This document shows, in pieces, positions 17,660 to 26,292 of a stretch of 40,416 nt of DNA. Made by a program: the position numbers and the translations under genes. Positions within the stretch are counted from its first letter, which is position 1; the number at the start of each line of letters is the position of its first letter. Below the pieces are notes generated by a model that saw nothing but the letters and a program-made list of their open reading frames with translations, did no database searches and had not been told where the DNA came from. The stretch is from NCBI GenBank assembly GCA_016932695.1, contig JAFGCH010000025.1, forward strand, positions 1-40,416, in the 5' to 3' direction. Source of the DNA: Acidimicrobiia bacterium. Its GTDB lineage: Bacteria; Actinomycetota; Acidimicrobiia; Spongiisociales; UBA11373.

Positions 17660-17688
17660 ATAGTACTACGCAATCACCACGCCGACAA
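17660..17688 (-). promoter_or_regulatory. Toxin-antitoxin promoter with palindromic operator
   Basis: On the minus strand a TTGTCG -35 (17683-17688), a 17-bp spacer and a TACTAT -10 (17660-17665) precede the antitoxin ATG by 6 nt, giving a leaderless transcript. The perfect palindrome TAGTACTA (17661-17668) overlaps the -10 box, as expected for autorepression by an RHH antitoxin. Confidence 0.6.
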
Positions 17689-17774
17689 GGCACCACTCGC
17701 AGTGAGGGCAGGCCACCCCTCGGGACCCCTGACCTCTCCAGCCTCTAGTCCGGGAGAAAGCCGCTCGGCCCCCC

Positions 17775-18368
17775 CTACATCTCCTGCCGGCCTACCAGGG
17801 CCCGGCCCAGGGTGAGCTCGTCGGCGTAGTCGAGGTCGCCTCCTACCGGGAGGCCGCTGGCCAGGCGAGTGACCTTGACCCCCTCGGGCTTGAGCACCTT
17901 GGCCAGGTACAGGGCGGTAGCGTCGCCCTCCACCGACGGGTTGGTGGCGATGATCACCTCGGTGATCCCCTCGGTACGCACCCGCTCCACCAGTTCCCGG
18001 AAGCGAAGTCGCTCCGGCCCGATGCCCTCGATGGGGGACACCGCGCCGCCCAGCACGTGGTAGCGCCCGCGGAACTCCCGGCTGCGCTCCACCACCACGA
18101 TGTCCTGCGGCCGCTCCACCACGCAGACCAGCGTGGCATCGCGCCGCAGGTCGCGGCAGATCGAGCACTCGTCGGAGTCGGTCACGTTGAAGCAGCGCCG
18201 GCACAGCCGCACCTGCTCCCGCATCTCCAAGATGGCCCGGCTCAGCCGGCGGGCATCCTCTTCCTCCACGGTGAGGAGGTGGAAGGCCAGCCGCTGGGCG
18301 CTCTTGCGCCCGATCCCGGGCAGGCGCGCCAGCTCGTCGATGAGCCGCTGGATGGGGGGCTCGAACAT
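17775..18368 (-). CDS. recR: Recombination protein RecR
   Basis: A 197-residue protein working with RecF/RecO to load RecA at gaps. It has the N-terminal helix-hairpin-helix [17 protein letters not shown], the four-cysteine zinc finger [16 protein letters not shown] and the Toprim domain (VVERPQD ... [18 protein letters not shown]), ending near [10 protein letters not shown] as in the family. The length is typical (about 198-200). Its ATG overlaps the ybaB stop by one base (TGATG), so it is the last gene of dnaX-ybaB-recR, a widely conserved replication/repair order. Confidence 0.96.
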   Translation of the reverse strand: MFEPPIQRLIDELARLPGIGRKSAQRLAFHLLTVEEEDARRLSRAILEMREQVRLCRRCFNVTDSDECSICRDLRRDATLVCVVERPQDIVVVERSREFRGRYHVLGGAVSPIEGIGPERLRFRELVERVRTEGITEVIIATNPSVEGDATALYLAKVLKPEGVKVTRLASGLPVGGDLDYADELTLGRALVGRQEM

Positions 18369-18772
18369 CAGCCGAGAAGCCCCCGCAACTCATCGAGCCC
18401 CAGACCACCCGGTCCGGGGCCCTCGGGGTCCAAGCCCATGGAGGCCGCGGCCGCCTCCTGCATCTGGCGCGTCGCCTGATTGACCGCAGCCACTACCAGG
18501 TCGCCGGCCATCTCGGGGTCGGCGGGATCGAGCACCTCGGGGGCGAAGGTCACCGACTCGAGTTCGCCCGTCCCCCGCAGCACCACCCTGACCGCCCCAC
18601 CGCCCGCCGTCCCGGTGAAGGTCTGCTCGGCCAGAGCGGCGCGCTGCGCCTCGATCTGGGACTGCATCTCGGCAGCGCGGCGCGCCAGGGACTCCAGCGA
18701 CGGCATGCCGCCGCCGGGCCGCCCACCTGCCGGGAAGCCGCCGGGAACGCGTCGATGCGCCTTCTTCGCCAT
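18368..18772 (-). CDS. ybaB: YbaB/EbfC family nucleoid-associated protein
   Basis: A 134-residue DNA-binding protein. After a basic Gly/Pro-rich N-terminus (about 25 residues) the YbaB core begins: a long helix ([24 protein letters not shown]), then a beta sheet with [23 protein letters not shown] and a C-terminal helix. Typical YbaB is about 100-115 residues, so the extra N-terminus is unusual. An internal ATG at 18706 (MPSLESL) would give the usual length, but a TACCCT box (18782-18787) 9 nt before ATG 18772 supports the longer form. It sits between dnaX and recR, the standard context. Confidence 0.9.
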   Translation of the reverse strand: MAKKAHRRVPGGFPAGGRPGGGMPSLESLARRAAEMQSQIEAQRAALAEQTFTGTAGGGAVRVVLRGTGELESVTFAPEVLDPADPEMAGDLVVAAVNQATRQMQEAAAASMGLDPEGPGPGGLGLDELRGLLG

Positions 18773-18819
18773 GGAAGGGACAGGGTATCAGCGCCCCGGC
18801 CGGGGGCGGCGCCGCCTCC

Positions 18820-20679
18820 CTACCGGCGCCGCTTCGCCGACCCTCTCCCACCCTCCGGCTTCGGCGGGGAAACCACCGTGCCGCCGAGGATCTCCTCGAC
18901 CACGGCCCTCGGGTCGGGGGCGGGCTCGTCTCCCCCCATCAGGTGCTCCTTGTCGGGGGCGCGCCCCGCAGTCTCCAGCGCTCCGGGGCGCTCCTCGCCG
19001 TTCCCGGCGCGATAGACCACGCTCACCCGGCCTCCGAGCAATGCGGAGGCAATCCCCGCGACGATCTCGTCGAGTTGGCGGTCCTCGACCAGCAGGGCGA
19101 GGTGGAAGGTGAGGTTCGCCGGCACCTCGAGGACGACACGTTCCCCTTCGACGGCCGCCGGCCGGCAATCGCGCAGCAAGGCGTGGCGGCGCGGCCCGGC
19201 ATCCCGGCGCACCCGCTCCAGCAACGCCGGCCAGGCGGTCTCTACCGCGGCCAGGGACAAGCCGGGCGGCGGCGGCGCCGGGGGGGCTGCCTCGGCCGGA
19301 GCAGCCTCACCGCTCGGCGGCTCGTCCGGGGCGGCAGGTGCGCCCGGTGCTTCCCCCCGCTTTGCCGCGACCCGGTGGGCCGGTTTGGCCTCGTCCGGGG
19401 CCGTTGGAGCCGCGGCGCGCTCGGGGGACGCCGGCTCCGGGGCCCCCCGCTCTGCAGACGCCTGCCGGGCCGGCCGGCGCGGTTCCGGGACGGGCATGGC
19501 GGGCGGCAGGCTGCTCTCGCCCAGGCGCCGCACCCGCTCTTCGAGACGATCGACCCGCGACGCTAGGGAGGCCGGGTCGATGGAGGTCTCCGGTCGAGCC
19601 AGGCGCAGCAGGGCCAACTCCACCACCAGCCGCTCCTCCCGCCCCTCGCGCAGGGCGGCCAGGGCCTCCCCCAGTACCTCGACGGCCCGCAGCACGTCGC
19701 CCGCCTCGAGAAGTCGCGCCTGTGCGCGCCACTCCTCGATGACCTCCGCGGGCTCATCGACCACTTCCTCGATCTTGGGGGCGTAGCGCGCCAGGAAGAC
19801 GCCGCGGAAGAACTCGATGGCGTCGGCCACGAACCGCCGCAGGTCGGCCCCTTCGGACGCCAGCGAGGCGGCCAGCCCCAGCGCCCCGGGAGCATCGTGC
19901 TCGCTGATGGCTCGCGCCAGCCGCGTGAAAGCCTCACTCGGCGCCAGGCCGAGGGCCCGGGTAACCCCCCGGCCGTCGACCTTGCCCCCGCCCAGGGCGG
20001 CCACCTGCTCGAGCAGACCCAGGGCGTCACGCACCGAGCCCCGGGCGTGGCGGGCGATCAGCGCCAGGCCGTCGGGCGCCGCTTGGTACTTCTCGCGCGT
20101 CGCGATGTCTGCCAGGTAGGTGGCCAGCGCCTCGGAGCCGATGGGGTGGAAATCGAAGCGCTGCGCCCGGCTGCGGATGGTGTCGGGCAGCTTGTAGGGC
20201 TCGGTGGTGGCCAGGACGAAGTAGGCGTGCTCCGGAGGCTCCTCGAGCGTCTTGAGCAGCGCATTGGCCGCCGCCCGGGAAAGCATGTGGGCCTCGTCGA
20301 GGATGTACACCCGGTGGGCGCCGCCGGTGGAAGCCACCGTGCCCACATTGGCCCTGATCTCGCGCACGTCCTCGACCTTGTTGTGCGAGGCGGCGTCGAG
20401 TTCGATTACGTCCAGAGAGGACCCTTCGGTGATGGCCGCGCACGAGGGGCAGCGGTTGCAGGGCTCGCCGTCCACCCCAACGTCGGGGCAGTTGAGCACC
20501 TTGGCGATGATCCGGGCGGTGGTGGTCTTCCCCGTGCCGCGCGGCCCGGCAAACAGGTAGGCATGCACCAGCCGCCCCTGCTGCACCTCGCGAGCCAGTG
20601 TGAGGGTGACGTGGTCCTGGCCGACGATGTCGCCGAAGCGTTGCGGCCGGTACTTGCGGTAGAGCGCCTGGTAAGCCAC
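18820..20679 (-). CDS. dnaX: DNA polymerase III subunits gamma and tau
   Basis: A 619-residue clamp-loader ATPase. Starting at GTG 20679 it begins VAYQALYRKYRPQRF, the family N-terminus. Walker A is GPRGTGKTTTARI, the zinc site is CNRCPSC, Walker B is ILDEAHMLS, and the sensor motif LATTEPYKLPDTIRSR follows. The C-terminal third is a Pro/Ala/Glu-rich linker and a tau-like domain. A longer frame opens at a TTG at 20766, but the -10 box TACGAT 7 nt upstream of 20679 favours the GTG. I did not find a clear A-rich slippage site for a gamma frameshift. Confidence 0.93.
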   Translation of the reverse strand: MAYQALYRKYRPQRFGDIVGQDHVTLTLAREVQQGRLVHAYLFAGPRGTGKTTTARIIAKVLNCPDVGVDGEPCNRCPSCAAITEGSSLDVIELDAASHNKVEDVREIRANVGTVASTGGAHRVYILDEAHMLSRAAANALLKTLEEPPEHAYFVLATTEPYKLPDTIRSRAQRFDFHPIGSEALATYLADIATREKYQAAPDGLALIARHARGSVRDALGLLEQVAALGGGKVDGRGVTRALGLAPSEAFTRLARAISEHDAPGALGLAASLASEGADLRRFVADAIEFFRGVFLARYAPKIEEVVDEPAEVIEEWRAQARLLEAGDVLRAVEVLGEALAALREGREERLVVELALLRLARPETSIDPASLASRVDRLEERVRRLGESSLPPAMPVPEPRRPARQASAERGAPEPASPERAAAPTAPDEAKPAHRVAAKRGEAPGAPAAPDEPPSGEAAPAEAAPPAPPPPGLSLAAVETAWPALLERVRRDAGPRRHALLRDCRPAAVEGERVVLEVPANLTFHLALLVEDRQLDEIVAGIASALLGGRVSVVYRAGNGEERPGALETAGRAPDKEHLMGGDEPAPDPRAVVEEILGGTVVSPPKPEGGRGSAKRRR

Positions 20680-20686
20680 CGGGTCG

Positions 20687-20692
20687 ATCGTA
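20687..20692 (-). promoter_or_regulatory. -10 box (TACGAT) of dnaX, leaderless
   Basis: On the minus strand TACGAT lies 7 nt before GTG 20679, placing the transcript start at the start codon. The -35 match is weak. This box decides between the GTG and the longer TTG start. Confidence 0.45.
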
Positions 20693-20814
20693 ACAACCGG
20701 GGGTGACGAGAACGGAGGGCGGCGCCCCCGGGGACGGAGGGTCACGGTCTCGGGGAAGGCCCGCAAGCCCTCGACCGGGTAACGTCGGCAGCGTCACCGC
20801 GATCGGGGTGGAGC

Positions 20815-21291
20815 ATGGCCAGGCCTAGCTGGGACGACTACTTCATGGGCCTCGTGGACCAGGTGGCCACCCGGGCCACCTGCGATCGAGGCAAGAGTGG
20901 CTGCGTGGTGGTCCGGGACAAACGGATCATCTGCACCGGGTACGTCGGCTCACCGTCGGGGCTGCCACATTGCGACGACGTCGGCCACGATCTGCGTCAG
21001 GTGATCGATGAGGACGGCACCGCGCGCCACCACTGTGTGCGCACCGTCCACGCCGAACAGAACGCCATCTGCCAGGCGGCGCGCTACGGGCTGTCCCTGG
21101 CCGACACCACCCTCTACTGCTCCATGGAGCCGTGCCGGGTGTGCGCCTTACTCATAGCCTCCACCGGGATAACCCGGGTGGTGGCGCGCCGGCGCTACCA
21201 CGCCGGGCAGGACACCCGCCGCATCCTGGCTCAGGCCGGAGTAGAGCTGATCGTGTTGGACGATTCCGTCGAGGGCTACGACGACCAGTAG
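20815..21291 (+). CDS. dCMP deaminase (ComEB family)
   Basis: A 158-residue zinc-dependent deaminase converting dCMP to dUMP for dTTP supply. Zinc and proton-shuttle motifs are HAEQNAI and PCRVC; the GYVGSPSGLPHCDDVGH segment, typical of dCMP deaminases rather than cytidine or tRNA deaminases, is near residue 40-60. Length is normal. GGGGTGGAG precedes ATG 20815, and TAACGT (20780-20785) is a candidate -10. It is divergent from dnaX. Confidence 0.92.
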   Translation: MARPSWDDYFMGLVDQVATRATCDRGKSGCVVVRDKRIICTGYVGSPSGLPHCDDVGHDLRQVIDEDGTARHHCVRTVHAEQNAICQAARYGLSLADTTLYCSMEPCRVCALLIASTGITRVVARRRYHAGQDTRRILAQAGVELIVLDDSVEGYDDQ

Positions 21292-21332
21292 TCAGCCGCA
21301 ACGGGCTCCGCCACCCTGAGCCTGCCGGATCG

Positions 21333-22181
21333 CTAGCAGCCCTCCAGGAACGACAGGATCTGCTCGGCCCGTCCCAGGATCGCATGGCCCTCGCCCTCGA
21401 GCAGGTGCACCTCGGCCTGCGGCGCCACGCGCGCCAGGCGGCGGGCGGAGTCCGCGGCGCGCACAAGGGCGTCGCGCGTCCCGGCGAAGAACTGGATCGG
21501 CATCTGCAGGCGCCCCAGTTCGGGGTCGGTGAACACCCGCGGCCGCTCGAGCGGGGGCCGGTGGTGGCGGGCGACCAGGCGGCCGAACTCCAGAACGGGC
21601 GGCGGGACCTCCCGGCCTCCGAAGACCAAATGCTGCGTGCGATCCGAGCCCCACTTGCCGAGGAGGGACAGGGGGAGCGCCCTGAGCACGAAACTCCCCC
21701 TCACCGGAGCGAGCCCGGCGGGGGCGAGCAACGACAGCCCACGGATGCGATCCGGATGGCGGGTGGCGTAGTCGAGCGCCGCCCAGCCTCCCAGCGACAT
21801 GCCCACCATCCGCACCGTCTCCGCCCCGATCTGGTCCAGGAGACCCTGCAGCCAGGCCGCCGTATCGGGGCTCGACAAAGCCAGGGGCAGTCCCTCGCTC
21901 AGGCCGGGATGGCCGGGGATGTCGGCGGCGACGACTCGGAACGCGCGCGCCCAGACGGGGATGTCCCCCAGCCAGGTGGCGGAGTTGCTGGCGGACCCAT
22001 GGAGCAGGAGCACGACGTCGCCGTCCTCTGGGCCCGCCTCGAGCAGGTGGGTGCGTCCCTCACCGGTCGGAACGAACCGCCTACGCAGCGCGCTCGGCGC
22101 CTCATCCAGTATTCGCCGGTAGAAGCCGGTGACGACCAGACGGCCCGGCTCACTCCGATAGACCGCTCGCCGCGCCGGCAT
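21333..22181 (-). CDS. Alpha/beta-fold hydrolase
   Basis: A 282-residue hydrolase of unknown substrate. It has the oxyanion motif LLLHGSASNS, nucleophile elbow GMSLGGW (Ser as nucleophile), the acidic residue in FAGTRDALV and the terminal His in GEGHAI, so the triad is complete. An N-terminal stretch of about 40 residues precedes the core. Esterase, lactonase or dehalogenase-like chemistry all fit; the sequence does not decide. ATG 22181 has GGAGAGGGG upstream. Its first 32 bases overlap the end of the upstream regulator gene, suggesting cotranscription and a functional link. Confidence 0.85.
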   Translation of the reverse strand: MPARRAVYRSEPGRLVVTGFYRRILDEAPSALRRRFVPTGEGRTHLLEAGPEDGDVVLLLHGSASNSATWLGDIPVWARAFRVVAADIPGHPGLSEGLPLALSSPDTAAWLQGLLDQIGAETVRMVGMSLGGWAALDYATRHPDRIRGLSLLAPAGLAPVRGSFVLRALPLSLLGKWGSDRTQHLVFGGREVPPPVLEFGRLVARHHRPPLERPRVFTDPELGRLQMPIQFFAGTRDALVRAADSARRLARVAPQAEVHLLEGEGHAILGRAEQILSFLEGC

Positions 22182-22656
22182 TCCGACCCCTCTCCATGAA
22201 GCGAACTGTGTCCCCTCCCCGGCCCTCTCCCGGGCCGGCCAGGACCTCCAAGCAGTCGAGGAGGTTGCGGATGAACTGCGGGTTCCCGAAGAGTACGAAG
22301 CGAGCCCGGCGTGTCTCGGGATGGAAGATCAGGTCGTACCGGGCGTCTCCCCAGGCCGGGTCCTTGCCGTTGAGGATGGCGAGGATGCCGTTGGAGATGC
22401 GCAACGTCTCCTCGGACGACCCGTCCTCGAGATCGATCACCGCCGACACGCGAATCCGATCGGCGAGGGGAAGGGCGCTCTCGACCTCGGCCGATCGCCC
22501 GGCAAGCTCCCCGTGGGCGTACTCGCGCAGGTCCTCTTTGCGGATCCGCCACTCCCGGCCGATCTTCCGCGCTCTGATCCGGCCCTCCCTGATGAAACGA
22601 CGCACCGTCTTCGGGTGGAGGTCCAGGATCCGAGCCGTTTCCGTGACCGTGTACAC
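22150..22656 (-). CDS. HTH (excisionase/MerR-like) DNA-binding protein with novel C-terminal domain
   Basis: A 168-residue protein. The N-terminal winged helix-turn-helix (YTVTETARILDLHPKTVRRF ... GREWRIRKEDL, about residues 1-45) is of the excisionase/helix_turn_helix_17 type. The C-terminal ~100 residues have alternating hydrophobic strands (VSAVIDLEDG, RYDLIFHPETRRARFVLFG) and a helix (FIRNLLDCLEVLAG); I do not recognise this domain. I chose GTG 22656 because GGGA lies 8 nt upstream and the HTH then starts at residue 1; a GTG at 22701 is the alternative, adding 15 residues without family sequence. It overlaps the hydrolase start by 32 bases. The upstream DNA is AT-richer than its surroundings. 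Confidence 0.78.
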   Translation of the reverse strand: MYTVTETARILDLHPKTVRRFIREGRIRARKIGREWRIRKEDLREYAHGELAGRSAEVESALPLADRIRVSAVIDLEDGSSEETLRISNGILAILNGKDPAWGDARYDLIFHPETRRARFVLFGNPQFIRNLLDCLEVLAGPGEGRGGDTVRFMERGRNAGAASGLSE

Positions 22657-22725
22657 TGGGCTATTCCCTAATATTCCTTTACTGGGGCCTAATGGTACCA
22701 CGTTAAGGACTAATCAGGAATAACG
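22657..22725 (-). promoter_or_regulatory. AT-rich upstream region of the HTH gene with ATTCC-type repeats
   Basis: This is the least GC-rich stretch nearby. On the plus strand ATTCCCTAATATTCC is followed about 30 bases later by AGGACTAATCAGGAATAAC, so ATTCC/GGAAT and CTAAT/ATTAG words recur in both orientations, along with GGTACC and AATATT palindromes. It could hold operators for the HTH protein itself. I cannot place a confident -10/-35 pair. Confidence 0.35.
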
Positions 22726-22771
22726 GCGATCGAGGCCGGCTGGGGCGCGCGCCGGCCGGGGCGATGAAGCT

Positions 22772-22848
22772 CCCTCTCCCGGCTTGCCGGGAGAGGGTCG
22801 GGGTGAGGGCAAACACGCGACCCGGGCTTCGTTGCTTCTTGCCCTCAC
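22772..22848 (+). repeat. Intergenic two-hairpin palindromic repeat, copy 2
   Basis: The first hairpin has 12-bp arms (22772-22783 and 22786-22797, core CTCTCCCGG/CCGGGAGAG) with a 2-nt gap. The second has 10-bp arms GTGAGGGCAA (22803-22812) and TTGCCCTCAC (22839-22848) around 26 nt. It matches copy 1 (87-182, opposite strand) in order and core words, including GGTGAGGGC. It lies between the nadC stop and the HTH gene start, so it may terminate the nad transcript. Confidence 0.75.
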
Positions 22849-22889
22849 TGCTCCCGGCTGCCGAGGCCGAGACGAGGCCCGAGCGGCCC

Positions 22890-23747
22890 CTACCCCACCA
22901 CCACGTCCAGCGCCACGTCCCAGGCCGCCACGCTGTGGGTGAGCCACCCCAGCGACACCACGTCCACCCCCGTCGCCGCGATCTCGGCGGCGTTCTCGGG
23001 CGTGATGCCCCCCGACGCCTCGGTGACCGCCCGTCCCGCCACCAGGGCCACCGCCTCCCGCAACTGCCCCGGGGTCATGTTGTCGAGGAGGATCACCTCG
23101 GCACCGGCATCCAGTGCCTCCTGTACCTGGACGAGGCTGGTGACTTCGACCTCCACCTTCACCAGATGCCCCACGGCGGCTTTCGCCCGGCGCACCGCCT
23201 CGCCCACCCCGCCGGCCACGGCCACATGGTTGTCCTTGATGAGCACCGCGTCGTCCAGGCCGTGACGATGGTTGCTCCCGCCCCCCACCCGCACCGCGTA
23301 CTTCTCCAAGGCCCGCAGCCCCGGAGTGGTCTTGCGGGTATCGGCCACCCGGGCCCGGGTGCCGGCCACGAGTGCCACCACCCGCCGCGTCTGGGTGGCG
23401 ATGCCGCTGAGGCGCCCCAGCAGGTTCAAGGCCACCCGCTCCGCCGAGAGGATCGCCCGCGCCGGCCCGGATACCACCGCCAGCACCGTCCCGGCGGCCA
23501 CGTCGTCGCCGTCGGCCGCCCGGAACTCCACCTGCACCTGTGGGTCGAGCAGGGTGAAGGCTCGGCAGGCAATCGCGAGGCCGGCCACCCGCCCCTCTCG
23601 GCGGGCCACCAGATCGGCGGTCGCCGCAGCGCCGGCCGGGACCACGGCGTCGGTGGTGATGTCGCCCGCTCGTCCCAGGTCCTCCCGCAGGGCCGCCTCC
23701 AGTACAGGCTCGTAGAGCAGGGGCGGCGGCGGGCGAAGGCCGCTCAT
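22890..23747 (-). CDS. nadC: Nicotinate-nucleotide pyrophosphorylase (quinolinate phosphoribosyltransferase)
   Basis: A 285-residue enzyme that turns quinolinate and PRPP into nicotinate mononucleotide, the third dedicated step of de novo NAD synthesis. Diagnostic motifs are ADTRKTTPGLRALEKYAVRVGGG, HRHGLDDAVLIKDNH, LLDNMTP and EASGGI. The length is standard. ATG 23747 overlaps the nadB stop by 4 nt (ATGA). An upstream in-frame start at 23774 would lie inside nadB. It is the last gene of nadA-nadB-nadC. Confidence 0.95.
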   Translation of the reverse strand: MSGLRPPPPLLYEPVLEAALREDLGRAGDITTDAVVPAGAAATADLVARREGRVAGLAIACRAFTLLDPQVQVEFRAADGDDVAAGTVLAVVSGPARAILSAERVALNLLGRLSGIATQTRRVVALVAGTRARVADTRKTTPGLRALEKYAVRVGGGSNHRHGLDDAVLIKDNHVAVAGGVGEAVRRAKAAVGHLVKVEVEVTSLVQVQEALDAGAEVILLDNMTPGQLREAVALVAGRAVTEASGGITPENAAEIAATGVDVVSLGWLTHSVAAWDVALDVVVG

Positions 23748-25273
23748 GCTCCCACCGGCTCTCGGGCCGCCCATGCCGGGTCGGGCGCCGGGAAGTCCGA
23801 CCGGTAGTGCGCCCCCCGGCTCTCAGGGCGCGCCAGGGCGGCACGGGCGATCAGCCGCCCGGCGTCCACCATGTTGCGGGCTTCCGACGCGCCGAACGGC
23901 AGGAGCAGCGCCAACTCGTCGAGGTGCTCCAGGGCCGACGTGAGGCCGCCGCCATTGCGCACCAGGCCCACCTGGTCCCACATGGTGCGCCGCAGGTCGG
24001 CCACGGGCCCGGACACGTCGCCCGGCGCCGGGCCCGGGTCGGCGGCGGCGAAGGCGGCGGTGGCCTCCACCGCCGGAGCGGCGGCGGCCCGCACCGACTG
24101 CCCCGCCCGGTGCCCGAACACGGTGGCCTCCAGCAAGGAGTTGCTCGCCAGGCGGTTCGCCCCGTGGACCCCGGTGCAGGAGACCTCGCCCACCGCCCAC
24201 AGCCCGGGCAGCGAGGTGCGGCCCTCCAGGTCGGTGGCCACCCCGCCCATGTGGTAGTGAGCGGCGGGAGCTACCGGCACGGGCTGGGTCTGGGGGTCGA
24301 TGCCGTCCTCCAGGCACAGGGAGAACACCGTGGGGAATCGCTCGGGGAAAGAGGCGCCCACCGCGGCGGTGGCGTCCAGGAAGACCCGGCCGCCTGCCTG
24401 CAGCCGGGCCCAGATGGCCCGGGCCACCACATCGCGCGGCGCCAACTCGGCGTCGGGATGAACCTCCACCATGAAGCGCCGGCCGTCGTCGTCCACCAGC
24501 ACCGCCCCCTCGCCGCGCAGCGCTTCGGTCAGGAGCGCCATGGGATCACGCCCGCTGGCCAGGGCGGTGGGGTGGAACTGGACGAACTCCAAGTCGGCCA
24601 GTCGCGCCCCGGCCCGGGCGGCCATGGCCAGGCCGTCCCCGGTGACTTCGGGCGGGTTGGTGGTGTTGGCGTAGAGGCGGCCGATGCCTCCCGTGGCCAG
24701 CACCACCGCCGGCGCCAGGGCGAGCACCTTCTCCCCCTCGTCCGTGCGGGCGGTGACCCCGGCCACCCGGCCCCCGTCGGTCACCAGGTCGGCGGCGAAG
24801 GCGAAGGGGAGGGTCTCCACGTGGTCCGCCCCGGCGGCGGCTCGCACCAGGGCCCGCATCATCTCCGCACCGGTGGCGTCGCCCCCGGAGTGCAGCACCC
24901 GCCGCCGGTGATGCCCCCCTTCCCGGCCCAGCAGCAAGTGGCCCTCGACATCGGCATCGAAGTGCACCCCGATGGCCTCCAGGGCGGCGACCCGCTCCGG
25001 GGCGGCCGAGGTGAGCACCTTGACCGCCTTGGGGTCGTTGAGTCCCCCGCCTACGGACACGGTATCGGCGGCATGCTCGGCGGGGGAGTCGTCGGCGGCC
25101 ACGGCGGCGGCGATGCCGCCCTGGGCCCAGGGGGTCGACCCTCCGCCGGGGTCGCCCTTGGTGATCACCAGGACCCGGCGCGGGGCCATGGCCAGAGCGG
25201 CGGTGAGCCCGCCGATGCCCGAGCCCACCACTACGGCATCGGCCCGAATCAGGCGGTCGAAGGGGTAGCGCAT
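23744..25273 (-). CDS. nadB: L-aspartate oxidase
   Basis: A 509-residue FAD enzyme oxidising aspartate to iminoaspartate, the first step of de novo NAD synthesis. The FAD-binding GSGIGGLTAAL motif is near residue 17; GGGSTPWAQGGIAAA, REGGHHRRRVLHSGGDATG, and ANRLASNSLLEATVFG are family blocks of the succinate dehydrogenase/aspartate oxidase group. The length fits NadB (about 510-540), not SdhA. It starts 4 nt after the nadA stop and overlaps nadC by 4 nt. Confidence 0.95.
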   Translation of the reverse strand: MRYPFDRLIRADAVVVGSGIGGLTAALAMAPRRVLVITKGDPGGGSTPWAQGGIAAAVAADDSPAEHAADTVSVGGGLNDPKAVKVLTSAAPERVAALEAIGVHFDADVEGHLLLGREGGHHRRRVLHSGGDATGAEMMRALVRAAAGADHVETLPFAFAADLVTDGGRVAGVTARTDEGEKVLALAPAVVLATGGIGRLYANTTNPPEVTGDGLAMAARAGARLADLEFVQFHPTALASGRDPMALLTEALRGEGAVLVDDDGRRFMVEVHPDAELAPRDVVARAIWARLQAGGRVFLDATAAVGASFPERFPTVFSLCLEDGIDPQTQPVPVAPAAHYHMGGVATDLEGRTSLPGLWAVGEVSCTGVHGANRLASNSLLEATVFGHRAGQSVRAAAAPAVEATAAFAAADPGPAPGDVSGPVADLRRTMWDQVGLVRNGGGLTSALEHLDELALLLPFGASEARNMVDAGRLIARAALARPESRGAHYRSDFPAPDPAWAAREPVGA

Positions 25274-25277
25274 GGCC

Positions 25278-26291
25278 TCAGCCGCCGCGGCCTCGGCCCA
25301 CCACCAGCATGCGCTCCACCGCCCGGCGGGCCCGGGCGGCGATCTCGGGGTCGACGGTCACCTCGTAGCGCAGGTGGATGAGCGACTCGAGGATCTTGGG
25401 CAGGGTGATGCGCTTCATGTAGGGGCAGAGGTTGCAGGGCCGCACGAACTCGCGGTCGGGGTAGTTCACCGCCACGTTGTCGCTCATCGAGCACTCGGTG
25501 ACCAGCAGCACCCGCGGCGACGGCGCCGTCTCCAGATGGCGCACCATGCCCGAGGTGGAACCGACGTAGTCGGCAGCGGCCAGCACCTGGGGCGGGCACT
25601 CCGGGTGGGCCAGCACCTCGAGCTGCCCGTCGTAAGCGGCGCGGAAGCGGCCGATCTCCTCCGGGGTGAAGCGCTCGTGGACGATGCAGTGGCCCTTCCA
25701 CAGGATCACCTCGACGTCGGTCTGTGAGGCGACGTATCTGCCCAGGTACTCGTCGGGAAGGAAGATCACCCGGGGCACGCCCAGAGACTCGACCACCTCG
25801 ACGGCGTTGGAGGAGGTGCAGCAGATGTCCGACTCGGCCTTGACCTCGGCCGAAGTGTTCACGTAGGTGACCACCGGGGTATCGGGGTAGCGCTCCCGCA
25901 GCAGGCGCACGTCGGCGCCGGTGACGGCGTCGGCCAGGGTGCACCCCGCCGCCGGGTCGGGGATGAGCACCGTCTTGGCCGGGTTGATGATCTTGGCCGT
26001 CTCGGCCATGAAGTGGACCCCGGCCAGGACGATGACTTCGGCATCGGTGGCAGCGGCCTGCTGGGCCAGGGCCAGCGAGTCGCCGGTGAGATCGGCCGCG
26101 CCGTGGAAGATCTCCGGCGTCTGGTAGTTGTGGGCCAGGACGATGGCGTTGCGCTGCCGCTTCCAGTCCTCGATGGCGGCCAGGGTGGGCCGCAGCAACT
26201 CCCACTCGGCCTCGGGCAGCACCCGGAGCAGTCGCTCGCGCCGTGCCTCCAGATCGGGCAGGGTCATCGTCGGGGACGAATCGAGGGCCAC
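25278..26291 (-). CDS. nadA: Quinolinate synthase
   Basis: A 337-residue iron-sulfur enzyme condensing iminoaspartate and dihydroxyacetone phosphate to quinolinate. The three [4Fe-4S] cysteines appear in PAAGCTLAD (Cys117), SDICCTSSN and FVRPCNLCPYM; other hallmarks are VLAHNYQTPEI and GVHFMAETAKI. Length is typical of the shorter NadA type. GTG 26291 has AAGGAG at 5-nt spacing, and its first residues precede an ATG eight codons in, which is the alternative start. The promoter lies in the 78-bp gap after nrtR. Confidence 0.95.
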   Translation of the reverse strand: MALDSSPTMTLPDLEARRERLLRVLPEAEWELLRPTLAAIEDWKRQRNAIVLAHNYQTPEIFHGAADLTGDSLALAQQAAATDAEVIVLAGVHFMAETAKIINPAKTVLIPDPAAGCTLADAVTGADVRLLRERYPDTPVVTYVNTSAEVKAESDICCTSSNAVEVVESLGVPRVIFLPDEYLGRYVASQTDVEVILWKGHCIVHERFTPEEIGRFRAAYDGQLEVLAHPECPPQVLAAADYVGSTSGMVRHLETAPSPRVLLVTECSMSDNVAVNYPDREFVRPCNLCPYMKRITLPKILESLIHLRYEVTVDPEIAARARRAVERMLVVGRGRGG

Positions 26292-26292
26292 C

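Noticed and set aside
18820-19500. Programmed frameshift in dnaX
   Set aside because: I saw no A-rich slippery run with a downstream hairpin that would truncate tau to gamma.
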